Below, piece after piece: positions 42,022-51,207 of a stretch of DNA of 64,000 nucleotides. This DNA is from Scatosoma sp045613545 (lineage in GTDB: Bacteria > Bacillota > Clostridia > Christensenellales > Borkfalkiaceae). The notes under the pieces were generated by a model. That model saw only the letters and a program-made list of their open reading frames with translations, searched no databases and was not told the DNA's origin. Each line of letters opens with the position of its first letter. Position 1 is the first letter of the stretch. A program made the position numbers and the translations under genes. The stretch is taken from the NCBI GenBank assembly GCA_045613545.1, contig JAZLBD010000001.1:1-64000 (forward strand), in the 5' to 3' direction.

Positions 42022-42555
42022 TTATCGTCCCCCCTTTCGGCGGATTTGATAAAGGAAAGCGTTCACCGAGCGTTGCGCACTTTCGATAATCCTATCGTAC
42101 ACAAAGAAGAACACCGTCCCCCCGATCAAAATAATAGGGAGAATATAGCTATCAATAAACGCGATCGAGGTGTTCATACCAAACACGAACCGCCACGTAA
42201 GGTACATAGCGCCGTCAAACCATAACGCCTTGATAGGATAGGCGATCCACTTGGAAATTTTCCATTTTCTTTGCAAGGCGTTGACAAGGGGGTGTAAGCC
42301 GAAGAACAAAATATACGGCGTGGTATCCCAAAACCGACCGCCGTTAAAGAGCAAGGTTAAAATTCCACACCCCAAATAGGCGAGGAAGCACCCGAAATAT
42401 TTTTGTTCGGCAAGTGGCATCATCAAGGCGACTCCGGCGAGCAAATAGCCCGTAAAAAGCAGTGGGGAGTATAACGTCCCCACCGTAAGCGCCACCGTTC
42501 CAATCGCACACGCCATAGCCGATAATGCAATTTCATACGATGAATTTTTCTTCAT
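42022..42555 (-). CDS. Multi-pass membrane protein of unknown function
   Basis: 177 residues with five or so hydrophobic segments (AMACAIGTVALTVGTLYSPL, LLAGVALMMPLAE, FLAYLGCGILTLLF, SYILPIILIGGTVFFFVYD). The size and helix pattern are like ECF-type substrate-binding subunits or small conserved clostridial membrane proteins, but I see no diagnostic motif. It is 1 bp upstream of rlmD, so the two are co-transcribed and likely coupled. Confidence 0.7.
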   Translation of the reverse strand: MKKNSSYEIALSAMACAIGTVALTVGTLYSPLLFTGYLLAGVALMMPLAEQKYFGCFLAYLGCGILTLLFNGGRFWDTTPYILFFGLHPLVNALQRKWKISKWIAYPIKALWFDGAMYLTWRFVFGMNTSIAFIDSYILPIILIGGTVFFFVYDRIIESAQRSVNAFLYQIRRKGGR

Positions 42556-42567
42556 TCTTCTTCCCTT

Positions 42568-43173
42568 TTAACGACATCCACAGCAAAGACTGAATAAACA
42601 GTCCACACAAAGATAGGTATAGCAACAAGACAAGCAGTTCGAACAAGCGTTTCCGCCCATTTGCTCGCCGTCGTAATTTTCCTCGGGCATTCTCGTTTGC
42701 CCTGCCGATTGCCGTTCGTATTCGTCCTTTTGACTGAGTTTACCGTACGCTACGCGATATTTTTTGTTGTCGGGGTCGAGTTGCATCGCGATTTCCAACT
42801 GTTTTTTACTCTCGTTCGACCAGTTTTTCTTATAGAAAACGACGGCTTGTAAATAGTGCCATTCCGCGGGGCGTTCGTTGAAATCGTCGAGTTTTGCTTG
42901 TGCGGAGGAGAGATCGCCTTGTTTCAAAAGTTCCGCCACTTCCTCAAAGGCGCTTGCCCCTTCGGTGTTGCGTTCCGCTTGCTTTCTTCCGCTCGTGATT
43001 TCTTGATACGCAACTTCAAGCTGGGTCAATTTTCTTGCCGCTTCGTTCCCAGCCTCGCCGTCTTGCCAGCGTTCTTCTTTATATTTTTCTTTCAGCTCTT
43101 CGTAGCGGACGCGAATTTCCTCATCCGTCGCGTGCTTGTCAAGCCCTAAAATTTCGTAATACTTTTCGTGCAT
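42568..43173 (-). CDS. J-domain-like protein with Cys-rich tail
   Basis: 201 residues. N-terminus MHEKYYEILGLDKHATDEEI, then RVRYEELKEKYK, is a DnaJ J-domain, but the HPD motif that activates DnaK is absent (KYKEERWQDG in its place). A TPR-like helical middle (HYLQAVVFYKKNW) and a C-terminus dense in Cys (CSNCLSCCYTYLCVDC) follow, as in several clostridial J-like proteins encoded next to DUF5685. Without HPD it probably does not stimulate Hsp70. Confidence 0.8.
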   Translation of the reverse strand: MHEKYYEILGLDKHATDEEIRVRYEELKEKYKEERWQDGEAGNEAARKLTQLEVAYQEITSGRKQAERNTEGASAFEEVAELLKQGDLSSAQAKLDDFNERPAEWHYLQAVVFYKKNWSNESKKQLEIAMQLDPDNKKYRVAYGKLSQKDEYERQSAGQTRMPEENYDGEQMGGNACSNCLSCCYTYLCVDCLFSLCCGCR

Positions 43174-43182
43174 AATCCTCTT

Positions 43183-44070
43183 TCACTCCTTATGTTTTCC
43201 TTTTTTCTTGCAAGCTTTACACCCTTTTTCGGTTTTTTGCATAATCCGTTTGGTTTCGCTAGGGAGTCCCCGAAGCAAAATATTGTCCGTCAAATCACGG
43301 TTAAACCGAAAAGTCAGGTGGGATAAATTCTCTCGAATATCAAAGAAAATCGCGTGGAATATATAGTCTATTTCCTTTTGATGTTCTTTGAGTAGCACTT
43401 CTTTGCACGGCGCGCCATAGGTCGAGAAAAACGGGTTATAACACCCTTTCTTTACGTCCTTGTCGTAGTCGTCCAAGGCGTCGATGAGATATATCCACTT
43501 GCCGATCGCATACAATAAATTATGCGTAAATTCCGATTTTTTATCTTCCAAAATCACGTCGGAAAGTTCCGCGAGCATATTTGCCGTAGCGTCTGCGGAA
43601 ATATCGAGGCTGGACGTGTTCGCCTTTTCGATTCCGTCTTGCTTTGCCAAATTTTCGCTTACGATCTTTTCAAGGTCGGGATAAGCGCGCTTCGCCCGTT
43701 TGTAGCCTTTCTTAAACCAAAGCCGTTTCCCTCTACCTTTCCCCTCGTCCGCTATATCGTCGGTGTATTTATAATACGCCAAAATCGTGTTGACGGCGGC
43801 AAGTTGTTTGCTCATCTCGTCTACCTTTGCCATCGGCTTTTTGAAACCGACAAGATGCGTGACGCACCGATCTTTTTCGATTTGAACGTCCACCCCTTTG
43901 AGGTTGTGTAAAAGGACGGATAAAAAGGTGAGATCGTACGTGAGTCCCATTCTTGCCGTCTGTCCGCAAACGGCGGAGATACTCTTGCAAAGACCACAAT
44001 ACATCGCTCGATACAGCGTTTGGTCTTTGATATACAAATACGGCGTATCCGTGCGAATATACCCGAACAT
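43183..44070 (-). CDS. DUF5685 family protein
   Basis: About 295 residues: FGYIRTDTPYLYIKDQTLYR, AMYCGLCKSI, TYDLTFLSVLLHNLKG, IYLIDALDDYDKDVKKGCYN. This is the conserved clostridial DUF5685 family, usually next to the Cys-rich J-like protein as here. Cys pairs (CGLC, CKACKK) may bind metal. The middle resembles all-alpha prenyl-synthase-like folds (DALDDYDKD), but the function is unknown. The ATG at 44070 has GGAG 6 bp upstream. Confidence 0.82.
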   Translation of the reverse strand: MFGYIRTDTPYLYIKDQTLYRAMYCGLCKSISAVCGQTARMGLTYDLTFLSVLLHNLKGVDVQIEKDRCVTHLVGFKKPMAKVDEMSKQLAAVNTILAYYKYTDDIADEGKGRGKRLWFKKGYKRAKRAYPDLEKIVSENLAKQDGIEKANTSSLDISADATANMLAELSDVILEDKKSEFTHNLLYAIGKWIYLIDALDDYDKDVKKGCYNPFFSTYGAPCKEVLLKEHQKEIDYIFHAIFFDIRENLSHLTFRFNRDLTDNILLRGLPSETKRIMQKTEKGCKACKKKGKHKE

Positions 44071-44212
44071 AAACTCTCCTACGATCCTTTTTCCTTCATT
44101 ATTATACCAAACCTTTAGTAAAAAAGCAATCACAAACGACGCTCTTTATCAGAATAGCCCGAAATTATCACACAATTTACAAAATTATCCCCTTTTTAAG
44201 CCAAAAAAAAGC

Positions 44213-44240
44213 AAAACAGCCCGTTTTTTCGAGCTGTTTT
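44213..44240 (-). terminator. Terminator after the threonine synthase-like gene
   Basis: AAAACAGC (44213-44220) pairs with GCTGTTTT (44233-44240), with T runs on the minus strand. Confidence 0.75.
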
Positions 44241-44254
44241 CGTCGTTTTATCCT

Positions 44255-45778
44255 TTACTTTTTGCTTTCATTCGGTTGCGGAGCAATCTTACCGGAAACT
44301 ACCGCCAATACCTCTTCTTCCACTTTTTTACTATCTGCAGGAACGACGTTTTTGAAACGGGGTTGCAAATAACGGAAACTTAAAAGAAATTTCGGAGGCT
44401 TTGCCGCCGTGAGCAAATTCAAACGCTTAATCCCCTTAAAACTGTCTTTGACGTCCCCCGCCGCGAGGGTATAGAGGGATTCTTGCGGGAATTTATAGAA
44501 GTTTGCCACCGACAAAATCACCACTTTCGTCTTGTCCTTTTCGTCGCGTTTTTCCAACACCTTATCGCAAACGGCGGACGCCACGCCCGTGTGCGGATCC
44601 ATCGCGTAGCCGTACTCTTCAAACACCTCGTAAATGGAATCCACCATTTCGTCCTCGGCGGAATACCCGGGGTAAATATCTTTGGTTATTTTTTGCCGTT
44701 CCTCTTCCGTCATAAGCTCGGCGCCGTCGGTAAGGAAGGCGTCCATCTTCTTTTTTGTCGCCGTCGCGTTTCTATCGGTCGCCTCAAAGAGGAAACGCTC
44801 CAAATTCGTGGGCAAACTCACGTCCATAGACGGGGACATGGTATGGCGGAACACTCTGCTTAAATCAATCGTTCCTTTCTTGAAAAAGTCGAAATAAGCG
44901 CGGTTGCGATTGGTTGCGGAAAGAAGTTTGCGAATGGGAAGCCCCATTTTCTTCGCGTAGTAGCCCGCAATGAGTCCGCACCCGTTCCCAGCAGGCACGG
45001 AGACGTCGATGCGTTCTCCCTCTTTAATCTGCTCGGAGGACAATAAATCTAAATATGCGGAAAAATAGAAAGCGATATCGGGAAGAATACGTAAAATATT
45101 CGCAGAGGACGTCGTGGAAAGCGCGACGTTCTTTTCTTGCAACGCGCTTTCTAAGGTTTTTGAGAAAAACGCCTCTTTCACTACTCTATGGCATTCGGCA
45201 AAACCGCCGTCCACCCCCGTCACCGAGAGGTTGTCGCCGTCGGAAATACAAAGGCAAAGTTTTTGGAATCTGCCGATATTTTCTTCGGGATAGAAAGTAG
45301 CGACTTTCACGTGCGGATCGTCCTTAAAAATTTCGGTGGTCGCCTTGCCTGCGTCTCCGCTCGTCGCGAGCAAAAACACGCGGTCACGCACGTCGCCCGT
45401 CGCTTCTTTACACTTCTCAAAAATCGGCGCGAATAGACAAAGGGACAAGTCCTCTTTAGCGCAAGTAGGGCCGTGGAAAAGTTCCAAATAATATTTACCC
45501 TCGTCCACGCGGATTAAGGGAACGGGATCTGTGCCCTCGAACGTCGCATAGGCTTTTTCGCATACCTCTTTCAAAAACTTCTCGTCGAAATCGAAGAATT
45601 TTTGCAAAATACGAGCGGTGCGCTCAGCGTAGCTCTCTTCGAGCATTTGATCGAGTTCTTCTTTGGAAATTACGGGAAAGGTTTCGGGCACGAACAAACC
45701 GCCGTCCTTAGGGTATCCCATAAGAACCGCCTCTTCTGCGCGTACTTTTTCTTTACTTCTCGTACTGATAAAATACAT
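44255..45778 (-). CDS. Threonine synthase-like protein with altered PLP-lysine site
   Basis: 507 residues of the threonine synthase family: TRSKEKVRAEEAVLMGYPKDGGLF, LLATSGDAGKAT, VPAGNGCGLIAGYYAKKMGL and MSPSMDVSLPTNLERF. Normal ThrC converts O-phosphohomoserine to threonine using a PLP lysine in the motif GPT-AFKD. Here it reads GPTCAKED (residues 104-110), so Lys108 is one position early and Glu occupies the expected lysine place. NSIN is also changed to TSSAN. It may be a diverged paralogue, or Lys108 may substitute. Single gene with its own terminator. Confidence 0.75.
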   Translation of the reverse strand: MYFISTRSKEKVRAEEAVLMGYPKDGGLFVPETFPVISKEELDQMLEESYAERTARILQKFFDFDEKFLKEVCEKAYATFEGTDPVPLIRVDEGKYYLELFHGPTCAKEDLSLCLFAPIFEKCKEATGDVRDRVFLLATSGDAGKATTEIFKDDPHVKVATFYPEENIGRFQKLCLCISDGDNLSVTGVDGGFAECHRVVKEAFFSKTLESALQEKNVALSTTSSANILRILPDIAFYFSAYLDLLSSEQIKEGERIDVSVPAGNGCGLIAGYYAKKMGLPIRKLLSATNRNRAYFDFFKKGTIDLSRVFRHTMSPSMDVSLPTNLERFLFEATDRNATATKKKMDAFLTDGAELMTEEERQKITKDIYPGYSAEDEMVDSIYEVFEEYGYAMDPHTGVASAVCDKVLEKRDEKDKTKVVILSVANFYKFPQESLYTLAAGDVKDSFKGIKRLNLLTAAKPPKFLLSFRYLQPRFKNVVPADSKKVEEEVLAVVSGKIAPQPNESKK

Positions 45779-45820
45779 ATTCCACCTTTTACTCTACTTT
45801 ATTTTTCAAACGGGTTAAAA

Positions 45821-45847
45821 AAAGCCGGACGGAACCCGTCCGGCTTT
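45821..45847 (-). terminator. Terminator after the P-loop protein gene
   Basis: AAAGCCGGACGG pairs perfectly with CCGTCCGGCTTT around AAC; A/T runs at both sides. Confidence 0.85.
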
Positions 45848-45890
45848 CGTTCCTTGAATTCCAGCCGATCGAAACCGATGGGCAGGTTGA

Positions 45891-46298
45891 TTAGATGTAC
45901 TTGTTTACGAAATCGGGAAGTTCTTCCTTAGACGCGGACACGGATACGCAAATCGTCAAATCGTTTTCAGCCGCTACCTTGTCGAGCATATAGAAGAAAC
46001 CGCCCATTTCAGCGATCGGCTTGCCTGCGATACGCATAGCGCCGTCGATATAGATATATTCGTTGTCGTGGTTTCCTGCAACGACCCCTTTCACGAATCC
46101 GCACAAAGCAGACTCGCCTGCAATATCGAAATCAGAAGTGTCGATAAAACGGATTTCTCGTTCCAAATCATACATACAACGCTTGGTGTCGGTAATAAAG
46201 ATCAAATGGCCTTTCGCCACGTCCACTGCTGCGTTTGCCGCATCTATCATTTGTTTCGTCTTACCCGTTCCTTTGGAACCGTAAATCACTTTTATCAT
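45891..46298 (-). CDS. Small P-loop ATPase-like protein
   Basis: 135 residues with Walker A YGSKGTGKTKQM at the N-terminus, and IYIDGAMRI as possible Walker B. Databases often name such proteins after PilT, but it is too short for that. Conserved in Clostridia as a single-domain protein; function unknown. Acidic and cytoplasmic. Single gene with promoter at 46368-46396 and its own terminator. Confidence 0.7.
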   Translation of the reverse strand: MIKVIYGSKGTGKTKQMIDAANAAVDVAKGHLIFITDTKRCMYDLEREIRFIDTSDFDIAGESALCGFVKGVVAGNHDNEYIYIDGAMRIAGKPIAEMGGFFYMLDKVAAENDLTICVSVSASKEELPDFVNKYI

Positions 46299-46367
46299 AC
46301 TAAAAATCCTCCAACTAATTTTGGCTAAATTGCCGACCGATTTCTTGTTTTTCTTTCGGTCAATCTC

Positions 46368-46396
46368 ATTATAGCAAATTTTATTGCAAATTTCAA
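46368..46396 (-). promoter_or_regulatory. Promoter of the small P-loop gene
   Basis: TTGAAA (46391-46396) and TATAAT (46368-46373), 17-bp spacer. Confidence 0.75.
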
Positions 46397-46440
46397 GTCT
46401 TTGGAAAAAAATTTTTTATTTTTTTTCTTTACTCCTTTTT

Positions 46441-47640
46441 TTACACGAGTTCCCTTACGAATTTAGCAATCCTTGTCGTCCCTTTTACGATCTCCTCTTC
46501 GGAAAGGGAATAGGAAAGGCGCACGCAATCGTCCGCGCCAAACGCCACCCCAGGGATAACCGCCACCTTTTCCCCTTCCAATAACAAAGAGGAAAAATCA
46601 ACGGAATTTTCAATCGTTTTGCCGTGATAACTCTTGCCGTACAAATCCCCCACTACGAGCATTACGTAGAAAGCGCCGTTCGGCTTTACGTAGCGCACTT
46701 CGGGGATTTTATCCAGCTCTCTTAAAATAAATTCTCTTCTCCTCGCGAATACTTGCACCATACCGTCGATCTCTTCGCTTGTAGAGGCGAGCGCCTCAAG
46801 GGTTGCGTACTGCGAAATCGAACAAGCGTTGCTCGTCGAATGGCTTTGGAAAGAATCTATCGCTTTCGCCACGTCCGTAGGGGCGGCTAAATACCCCACC
46901 CGCCAACCGGTCATTGCGTACGTTTTGGAAACGCCGTTGACCGTAATCGTCAAATCTTTCATCTTCTCTGAACAACGTGCAATCGAAAAAGGCTTGTACC
47001 CGTCGTAGCAAAGATGTTCGTAAATCTCGTCGGAAAGGACGAAAATATTATGCTTTTCGCACACTTTGGCAATCGCGCGCACCTCCTCTTCGGTATAGAC
47101 CGCGCCCGTAGGGTTCGACGGGGAATTGAAAATCAAGAGTTTCGTCTTGTCCGTGATCCCCTTTTCCAGCTCTTCCGCCGTCATTTTGAACCCGTTTTCT
47201 TTTTTCGTTTGCACGTATTTCGGAACGCCACCGCACACTTTGACCGCCTCGGGATAGGTAAGCCAATAGGGAGCGGGAATAATCGCTTCGTCCCCCTCGT
47301 CTAAAAGAGCAAAACAGACGTTGAAAACGGAATGTTTCGCGCCGTTTGACACGATAATTTGATCGGGGGTATATTCCAATCCGTTTTCCCGCAAAAACTT
47401 GTCGCAAATCGCCTTGCGAAGGGCGGGAAGCCCCGAAGACGGGGTATATTTCGTATATCCCTTGTCCATTGCCTCTTTCGCCGCTTGCACCACCCTTTCG
47501 GGCGTGTTAAAATCAGGCTCGCCAACCCCAAACGAAACGACGTCCTCCCCTGCAAGTTTCAACGCTTTCGCTTTCGCCGTGATGGCGAGCGTGAGAGAGG
47601 GCGACACCGCCGATATTCTTTTCGCTACTCTTCTTTCCAT
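46441..47640 (-). CDS. Class I aminotransferase, aspartate type
   Basis: 399 residues, typical for the AspB/AAT subgroup Ib. SPSNPTGAVYTEEEV, DEIYEHLCYDG and the PLP lysine in VNGVSKTYAMTGWRVGYLAA are intact, as is SFGVGEPDFNTPE near the start. Interconverts aspartate and oxaloacetate (or related amino acids). The ATG has AGAGG upstream. Not clearly linked to neighbours. Confidence 0.9.
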   Translation of the reverse strand: MERRVAKRISAVSPSLTLAITAKAKALKLAGEDVVSFGVGEPDFNTPERVVQAAKEAMDKGYTKYTPSSGLPALRKAICDKFLRENGLEYTPDQIIVSNGAKHSVFNVCFALLDEGDEAIIPAPYWLTYPEAVKVCGGVPKYVQTKKENGFKMTAEELEKGITDKTKLLIFNSPSNPTGAVYTEEEVRAIAKVCEKHNIFVLSDEIYEHLCYDGYKPFSIARCSEKMKDLTITVNGVSKTYAMTGWRVGYLAAPTDVAKAIDSFQSHSTSNACSISQYATLEALASTSEEIDGMVQVFARRREFILRELDKIPEVRYVKPNGAFYVMLVVGDLYGKSYHGKTIENSVDFSSLLLEGEKVAVIPGVAFGADDCVRLSYSLSEEEIVKGTTRIAKFVRELV

Positions 47641-47873
47641 ATTCTATAACCTCTGCCCGTGAAAATCCACCGCTATCTGCGAGATTTTTCTTTCGCATTT
47701 TTCTTTCTCGTATATTGTAGCTTGTTTTACAAAATAAAGCAATCATTCCCACCCCGTTTTTGCAAAGTTTTTTCATTTTTTCGATAAAAAACTACTTATC
47801 AATCGAAAAAATAAATTGATGTAATCAAAAAAATGGCGCGGGAGGAATTTCGCGCGCAAAATACAACAAAAAT

Positions 47874-47897
47874 CCCGTCGCACGACGAGGCGACGGG
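47874..47897 (-). terminator. Terminator after prfA
   Basis: CCCGTCGC (47874-47881) pairs with GCGACGGG (47890-47897) 10 bp downstream of prfA. The 47641-47873 gap contains no gene that I can support. Confidence 0.75.
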
Positions 47898-47908
47898 GGA
47901 TTGCGTTT

Positions 47909-48979
47909 TTATGCAAGCGAAGAGGTGAGGAGCGCCTCTCTGTCGGCGAGAGAGAGCGCTTCTACCATTTCGTCGATTTCGCCCATAATGAATTTGTCGA
48001 GGTTGTATTCCGTTCTGCCGATTCTATGGTCGGTGACGCGATTTTGCGGAAAGTTATAGGTGCGAATACGCTCGCTACGATCCCCCGAACCTACGAGGGT
48101 TTTGCGGTTTTGGTCGCGCTCCGCCGAAGCCGTTCCGTTATAGAGGTCGTACAGTCTCGATCGCAACACCTTAAAAGCGCGCTCTTTGTTTTTCAGTTGC
48201 GAGCGCTCGTCTTGGCAGGTGACTACGATCCCCGACGGGAAATGGGTGATACGAACGGCAGACGCCACTTTATTGACGTTTTGCCCGCCTGCGCCTCCCG
48301 AATGGAAGATGTCGATACGGATATCTTTGTCCGCGATCTCCACTTCCACCTCTTCCGCCTCGGGAAGAACGGCAACCGTCGCCGTCGAGGTGTGGATACG
48401 ACCTTGCGTTTCCGTTTCGGGTACGCGTTGCACCCTATGCACCCCACTCTCGAATTTGAGGAGTTTATACGCCTCTTTCCCGGTCACGTTATACACCGCC
48501 TCTTTGACGCCTCCAAGTTCGGTGCGATTGACGTACATCTCTTCGAGTTTGAGTTTGTGGCGCACACAATAATATTCGTACATACGGCAAAGGAGGGAGG
48601 CAAACAGCGACGCCTCTTCTCCGCCCGCGCCACCGCGGATTTCCAAAATGCAATTCTTTTCGTCTCGCTTATCCTTGGGAAGAAGCAAAATTTTAAGCTC
48701 CTTTTCCAGTTCCACAAGCTTTTTTTTGCAAAGTTCGCCCTCTTTATAAAGCAACGTTTTCATTTCTTCGTCCGATTCCTCTTCGCTCATCGAAAAGGCG
48801 TCTTGCATTTCTTGACGGACTTTGCGGTATTCACGGTATTTTTCCACCGTTTCCAAAAGGTCGGCTTGCTCTTTCGATTCCTTTTGCCAAACGGTCATAT
48901 CCGCAAGCACGGTCGGATCGGAAAGTCGTTCGGACAGATATTCGTATCGCTTTTCCATTTCGGCAAGTTTCAAAAACAT
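47909..48979 (-). CDS. prfA: Peptide chain release factor 1
   Basis: 356 residues with the GGQ peptidyl-hydrolysis loop in HSGGAGGQNVNKVASAVRIT and the codon-recognition region around VQRVPETETQGRIHTSTATV. Terminates translation at UAA/UAG. Follows the DUF1385-PrmC gene by 15 bp; PrmC methylates the Gln of this GGQ, so enzyme and substrate are co-encoded. GGAGG precedes the ATG. Confidence 0.96.
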   Translation of the reverse strand: MFLKLAEMEKRYEYLSERLSDPTVLADMTVWQKESKEQADLLETVEKYREYRKVRQEMQDAFSMSEEESDEEMKTLLYKEGELCKKKLVELEKELKILLLPKDKRDEKNCILEIRGGAGGEEASLFASLLCRMYEYYCVRHKLKLEEMYVNRTELGGVKEAVYNVTGKEAYKLLKFESGVHRVQRVPETETQGRIHTSTATVAVLPEAEEVEVEIADKDIRIDIFHSGGAGGQNVNKVASAVRITHFPSGIVVTCQDERSQLKNKERAFKVLRSRLYDLYNGTASAERDQNRKTLVGSGDRSERIRTYNFPQNRVTDHRIGRTEYNLDKFIMGEIDEMVEALSLADREALLTSSLA

Positions 48980-48994
48980 CGCCCGAGCCTCCCT

Positions 48995-50821
48995 TTAATA
49001 TACGATTTTCACAAAACGATCGACGCCCTGCATATCTTTGATGATGAGCGCGTAATCGCAATATTTGAACAGTTTTACAACTTGCTTTGCCTGACCTTGC
49101 CCCACTTCCGCGATGACCATACCGCCTTTGGCGATATACTTGCTCGCGTGTTCGGCGATTTGGCGATAATAATCGAGTCCGTCCTTCCCGCCGTCGAGCG
49201 CGAGTCGAGGCTCGTGGTCTTTCACTTCCCGTTGGAGGGTTTCAATTTCCGCCGACGGGATATACGGGGGATTGGTGACGATGATATTATATCTACCGCG
49301 TACCCGTTTGAATAAATCCGATTGCACGAACTTGATTTCCGCCTCGTTAAACCGCGCGTTTTCTTGCGCGAGGAGGAGCGCCCCCTCGCTGATATCCGAC
49401 GCCGTCACCGAAACCGTTTTGCCTTGTTTTTGCGCCTCTTTGAACACGGAAATCGCGATCGCGCCACTACCCGTGCAAAGATCGAGGATTTGATCGCCGT
49501 CCTCCGAGGCGTTGACGACCATCAACGCAAGCTCTTCCGTTTCCCTACGAGGAATAAGCACCCGTTCGTCCACTTTGATCTTATAGCCGTAGAAATCGGT
49601 GTCGCCAATGATATACCAAAGCGGTCTACCCGTTAAACGCTCTTCTACAATCTTCAAAATCTCTTTGACTTTTCCAAGCCGTAAAACTCTCTCTTCCGAG
49701 GCTACCGCGCTTTTTGGGATACCCATTTTAATCGAGAAAATCCATTCCGCTTCGTCCTCTTCGATTTGCGAGTCCGCAAAGCGTTTTTTTGTATTCTCCA
49801 ACAGCTCCGACATTTTACAAGGGGTGGCGAAAATCGTTTCGGGGAGGGACGGATCCGCGTCCATCGCAAGCACCCTTTCAAACGCCGTGACGGCGCATTC
49901 GATCATATCGTCCGTCGGCTCTTTCGTCGTCAAGCGTTGCAATAAAAGCCCCGGCCACTTGAGAACGAGAAAGAATTTCGATTTTGTCTTAGAAAGGGAG
50001 CGTAAAATTTCATAAGAAATCCCTGCAATCACTGGCAATAACGTAAGCTTAAACGCAAAACGAATAAGGAAATCCCACGCTTTATTCCCCACGTAGATAA
50101 ACGAACCGATGAAATAGTTCGCCAAGGAAAACACGAGTACGCTCACGAGCATTACGAGGAATAAAAAGGTCGTACCACAACGGTCGTGCACCCGCGAGCA
50201 AGCACGGACGTTTTCCGTCGTGAGCGATTTGCCCTGTTCGTAGCAAGCGATCGTCTTATGCTCGGCGCCGTGATACATAAATACCCGTTTCAAGGTGGGA
50301 ATGAGAGATATAAGCAAAATGTACAGCACGAAAATAGCGATGCGAATACCACCTTCTATCAAGTTAAACCATAGCCCGTCTTTGCCCGTCGTCCGCAATC
50401 CCGTAAATCCAACGATCCATTGCGGAAGCGCGATGAACAGCCCCAGCGCGAGCAAGATGCCGAGCACCATAGCGATCGTGTTGAAGATGCCGTCCACATT
50501 GATTTTATGTTGTTCCGCAAGCCATTTTTCCGCTTTCGTCGGCGTGTCGTCCACCGTTTCCGCGACCTCCGCCGAACGGAGAAGTACGCGGTTGCCAACG
50601 ACGAGTGATTGCACGAAGTTTACGACGCCACGAAGAAAAGGCAGTTTCGACGCCTTACTTCTTTTTTCGGGGGGAGCGAATCGCTCGCTTTCTACTTGGA
50701 TTTTCCCCTCGGGGTCACGCACCGCCGTTGCCATAGACGCTTTTCCGCGCATCATAACCCCCTCTAAAACGGCTTGACCGCCGATCGAGGTTTTGTTGTT
50801 GTTTTTTTGATCTTTCGCCAT
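48995..50821 (-). CDS. prmC: DUF1385-PrmC fusion protein
   Basis: 608 residues. Residues 1 to ~315 are a DUF1385 membrane protein: GGQAVLEGVMMRG, several TM helices, MYHGAEHKTIACYEQG. Residues ~325-608 are the release-factor glutamine methyltransferase PrmC, with its N-terminal helical domain, the SAM site DLCTGSGAIAISV and the catalytic NPPY in IIVTNPPYIPSAE. In most Firmicutes these are separate adjacent genes between rpmE and prfA. Here no stop lies between them, so PrmC would be membrane-tethered. A sequencing frameshift joining two genes is possible but the frame is clean. Confidence 0.9.
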   Translation of the reverse strand: MAKDQKNNNKTSIGGQAVLEGVMMRGKASMATAVRDPEGKIQVESERFAPPEKRSKASKLPFLRGVVNFVQSLVVGNRVLLRSAEVAETVDDTPTKAEKWLAEQHKINVDGIFNTIAMVLGILLALGLFIALPQWIVGFTGLRTTGKDGLWFNLIEGGIRIAIFVLYILLISLIPTLKRVFMYHGAEHKTIACYEQGKSLTTENVRACSRVHDRCGTTFLFLVMLVSVLVFSLANYFIGSFIYVGNKAWDFLIRFAFKLTLLPVIAGISYEILRSLSKTKSKFFLVLKWPGLLLQRLTTKEPTDDMIECAVTAFERVLAMDADPSLPETIFATPCKMSELLENTKKRFADSQIEEDEAEWIFSIKMGIPKSAVASEERVLRLGKVKEILKIVEERLTGRPLWYIIGDTDFYGYKIKVDERVLIPRRETEELALMVVNASEDGDQILDLCTGSGAIAISVFKEAQKQGKTVSVTASDISEGALLLAQENARFNEAEIKFVQSDLFKRVRGRYNIIVTNPPYIPSAEIETLQREVKDHEPRLALDGGKDGLDYYRQIAEHASKYIAKGGMVIAEVGQGQAKQVVKLFKYCDYALIIKDMQGVDRFVKIVY

Positions 50822-50849
50822 ACTTTACCCTTTTTCAAAATGGAAAAAA

Positions 50850-50877
50850 GGGCTTTAAGATAATCACCTTAAAGCCC
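50850..50877 (-). terminator. Terminator after rpmE
   Basis: GGGCTTTAAG pairs perfectly with CTTAAAGCCC (50868-50877); separates rpmE from the downstream genes. Confidence 0.75.
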
Positions 50878-50892
50878 ACTTTCGTTCTTTTC

Positions 50893-51096
50893 TTACATAC
50901 CGTATCTTTTCTTGAATTTATCGATACGTCCACCAGCGTCTACCAGTTTTTGTTTGCCCGTAAAGAAAGGGTGGCAGTTGCTACAGATATCCACTTTCAT
51001 GATATCGCCGTCTTTCGTCGTGCCCGTTTTGAACGTAGCACCACAAGCGCAAGTAACCGTGACTTCGTGGTAATTAGGATGTATTTCAGCTTTCAT
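50893..51096 (-). CDS. rpmE: 50S ribosomal protein L31
   Basis: 67 residues. MKAEIHPNYHEVTVTCACGA and CSNCHPFFTGKQK mark a zinc-binding (C+) type L31. First gene before DUF1385-prmC, the usual Firmicutes order. Promoter at 51150-51178. Confidence 0.95.
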   Translation of the reverse strand: MKAEIHPNYHEVTVTCACGATFKTGTTKDGDIMKVDICSNCHPFFTGKQKLVDAGGRIDKFKKRYGM

Positions 51097-51149
51097 AATA
51101 TTTCACCTCACTATTCGATTCGTGTGCTTTTCCATATAAATGCTCAATC

Positions 51150-51178
51150 ATTATACCGCTTTTTTCGCGACTCGTCAA
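51150..51178 (-). promoter_or_regulatory. Promoter of rpmE
   Basis: TTGACG (51173-51178) and TATAAT (51150-51155), 17-bp spacer. Confidence 0.85.
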
Positions 51179-51207
51179 CTGTTTTTGCGTGAATTTGTAA
51201 AAAATAC

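Noticed and set aside
48026..49315. Long plus-strand open frame of 429 codons opposite prfA and prmC
   Set aside because: It is antisense to two well recognised genes, has no ribosome site, and its composition (Phe/Arg/His-rich) is what the complement of this GC pattern gives.
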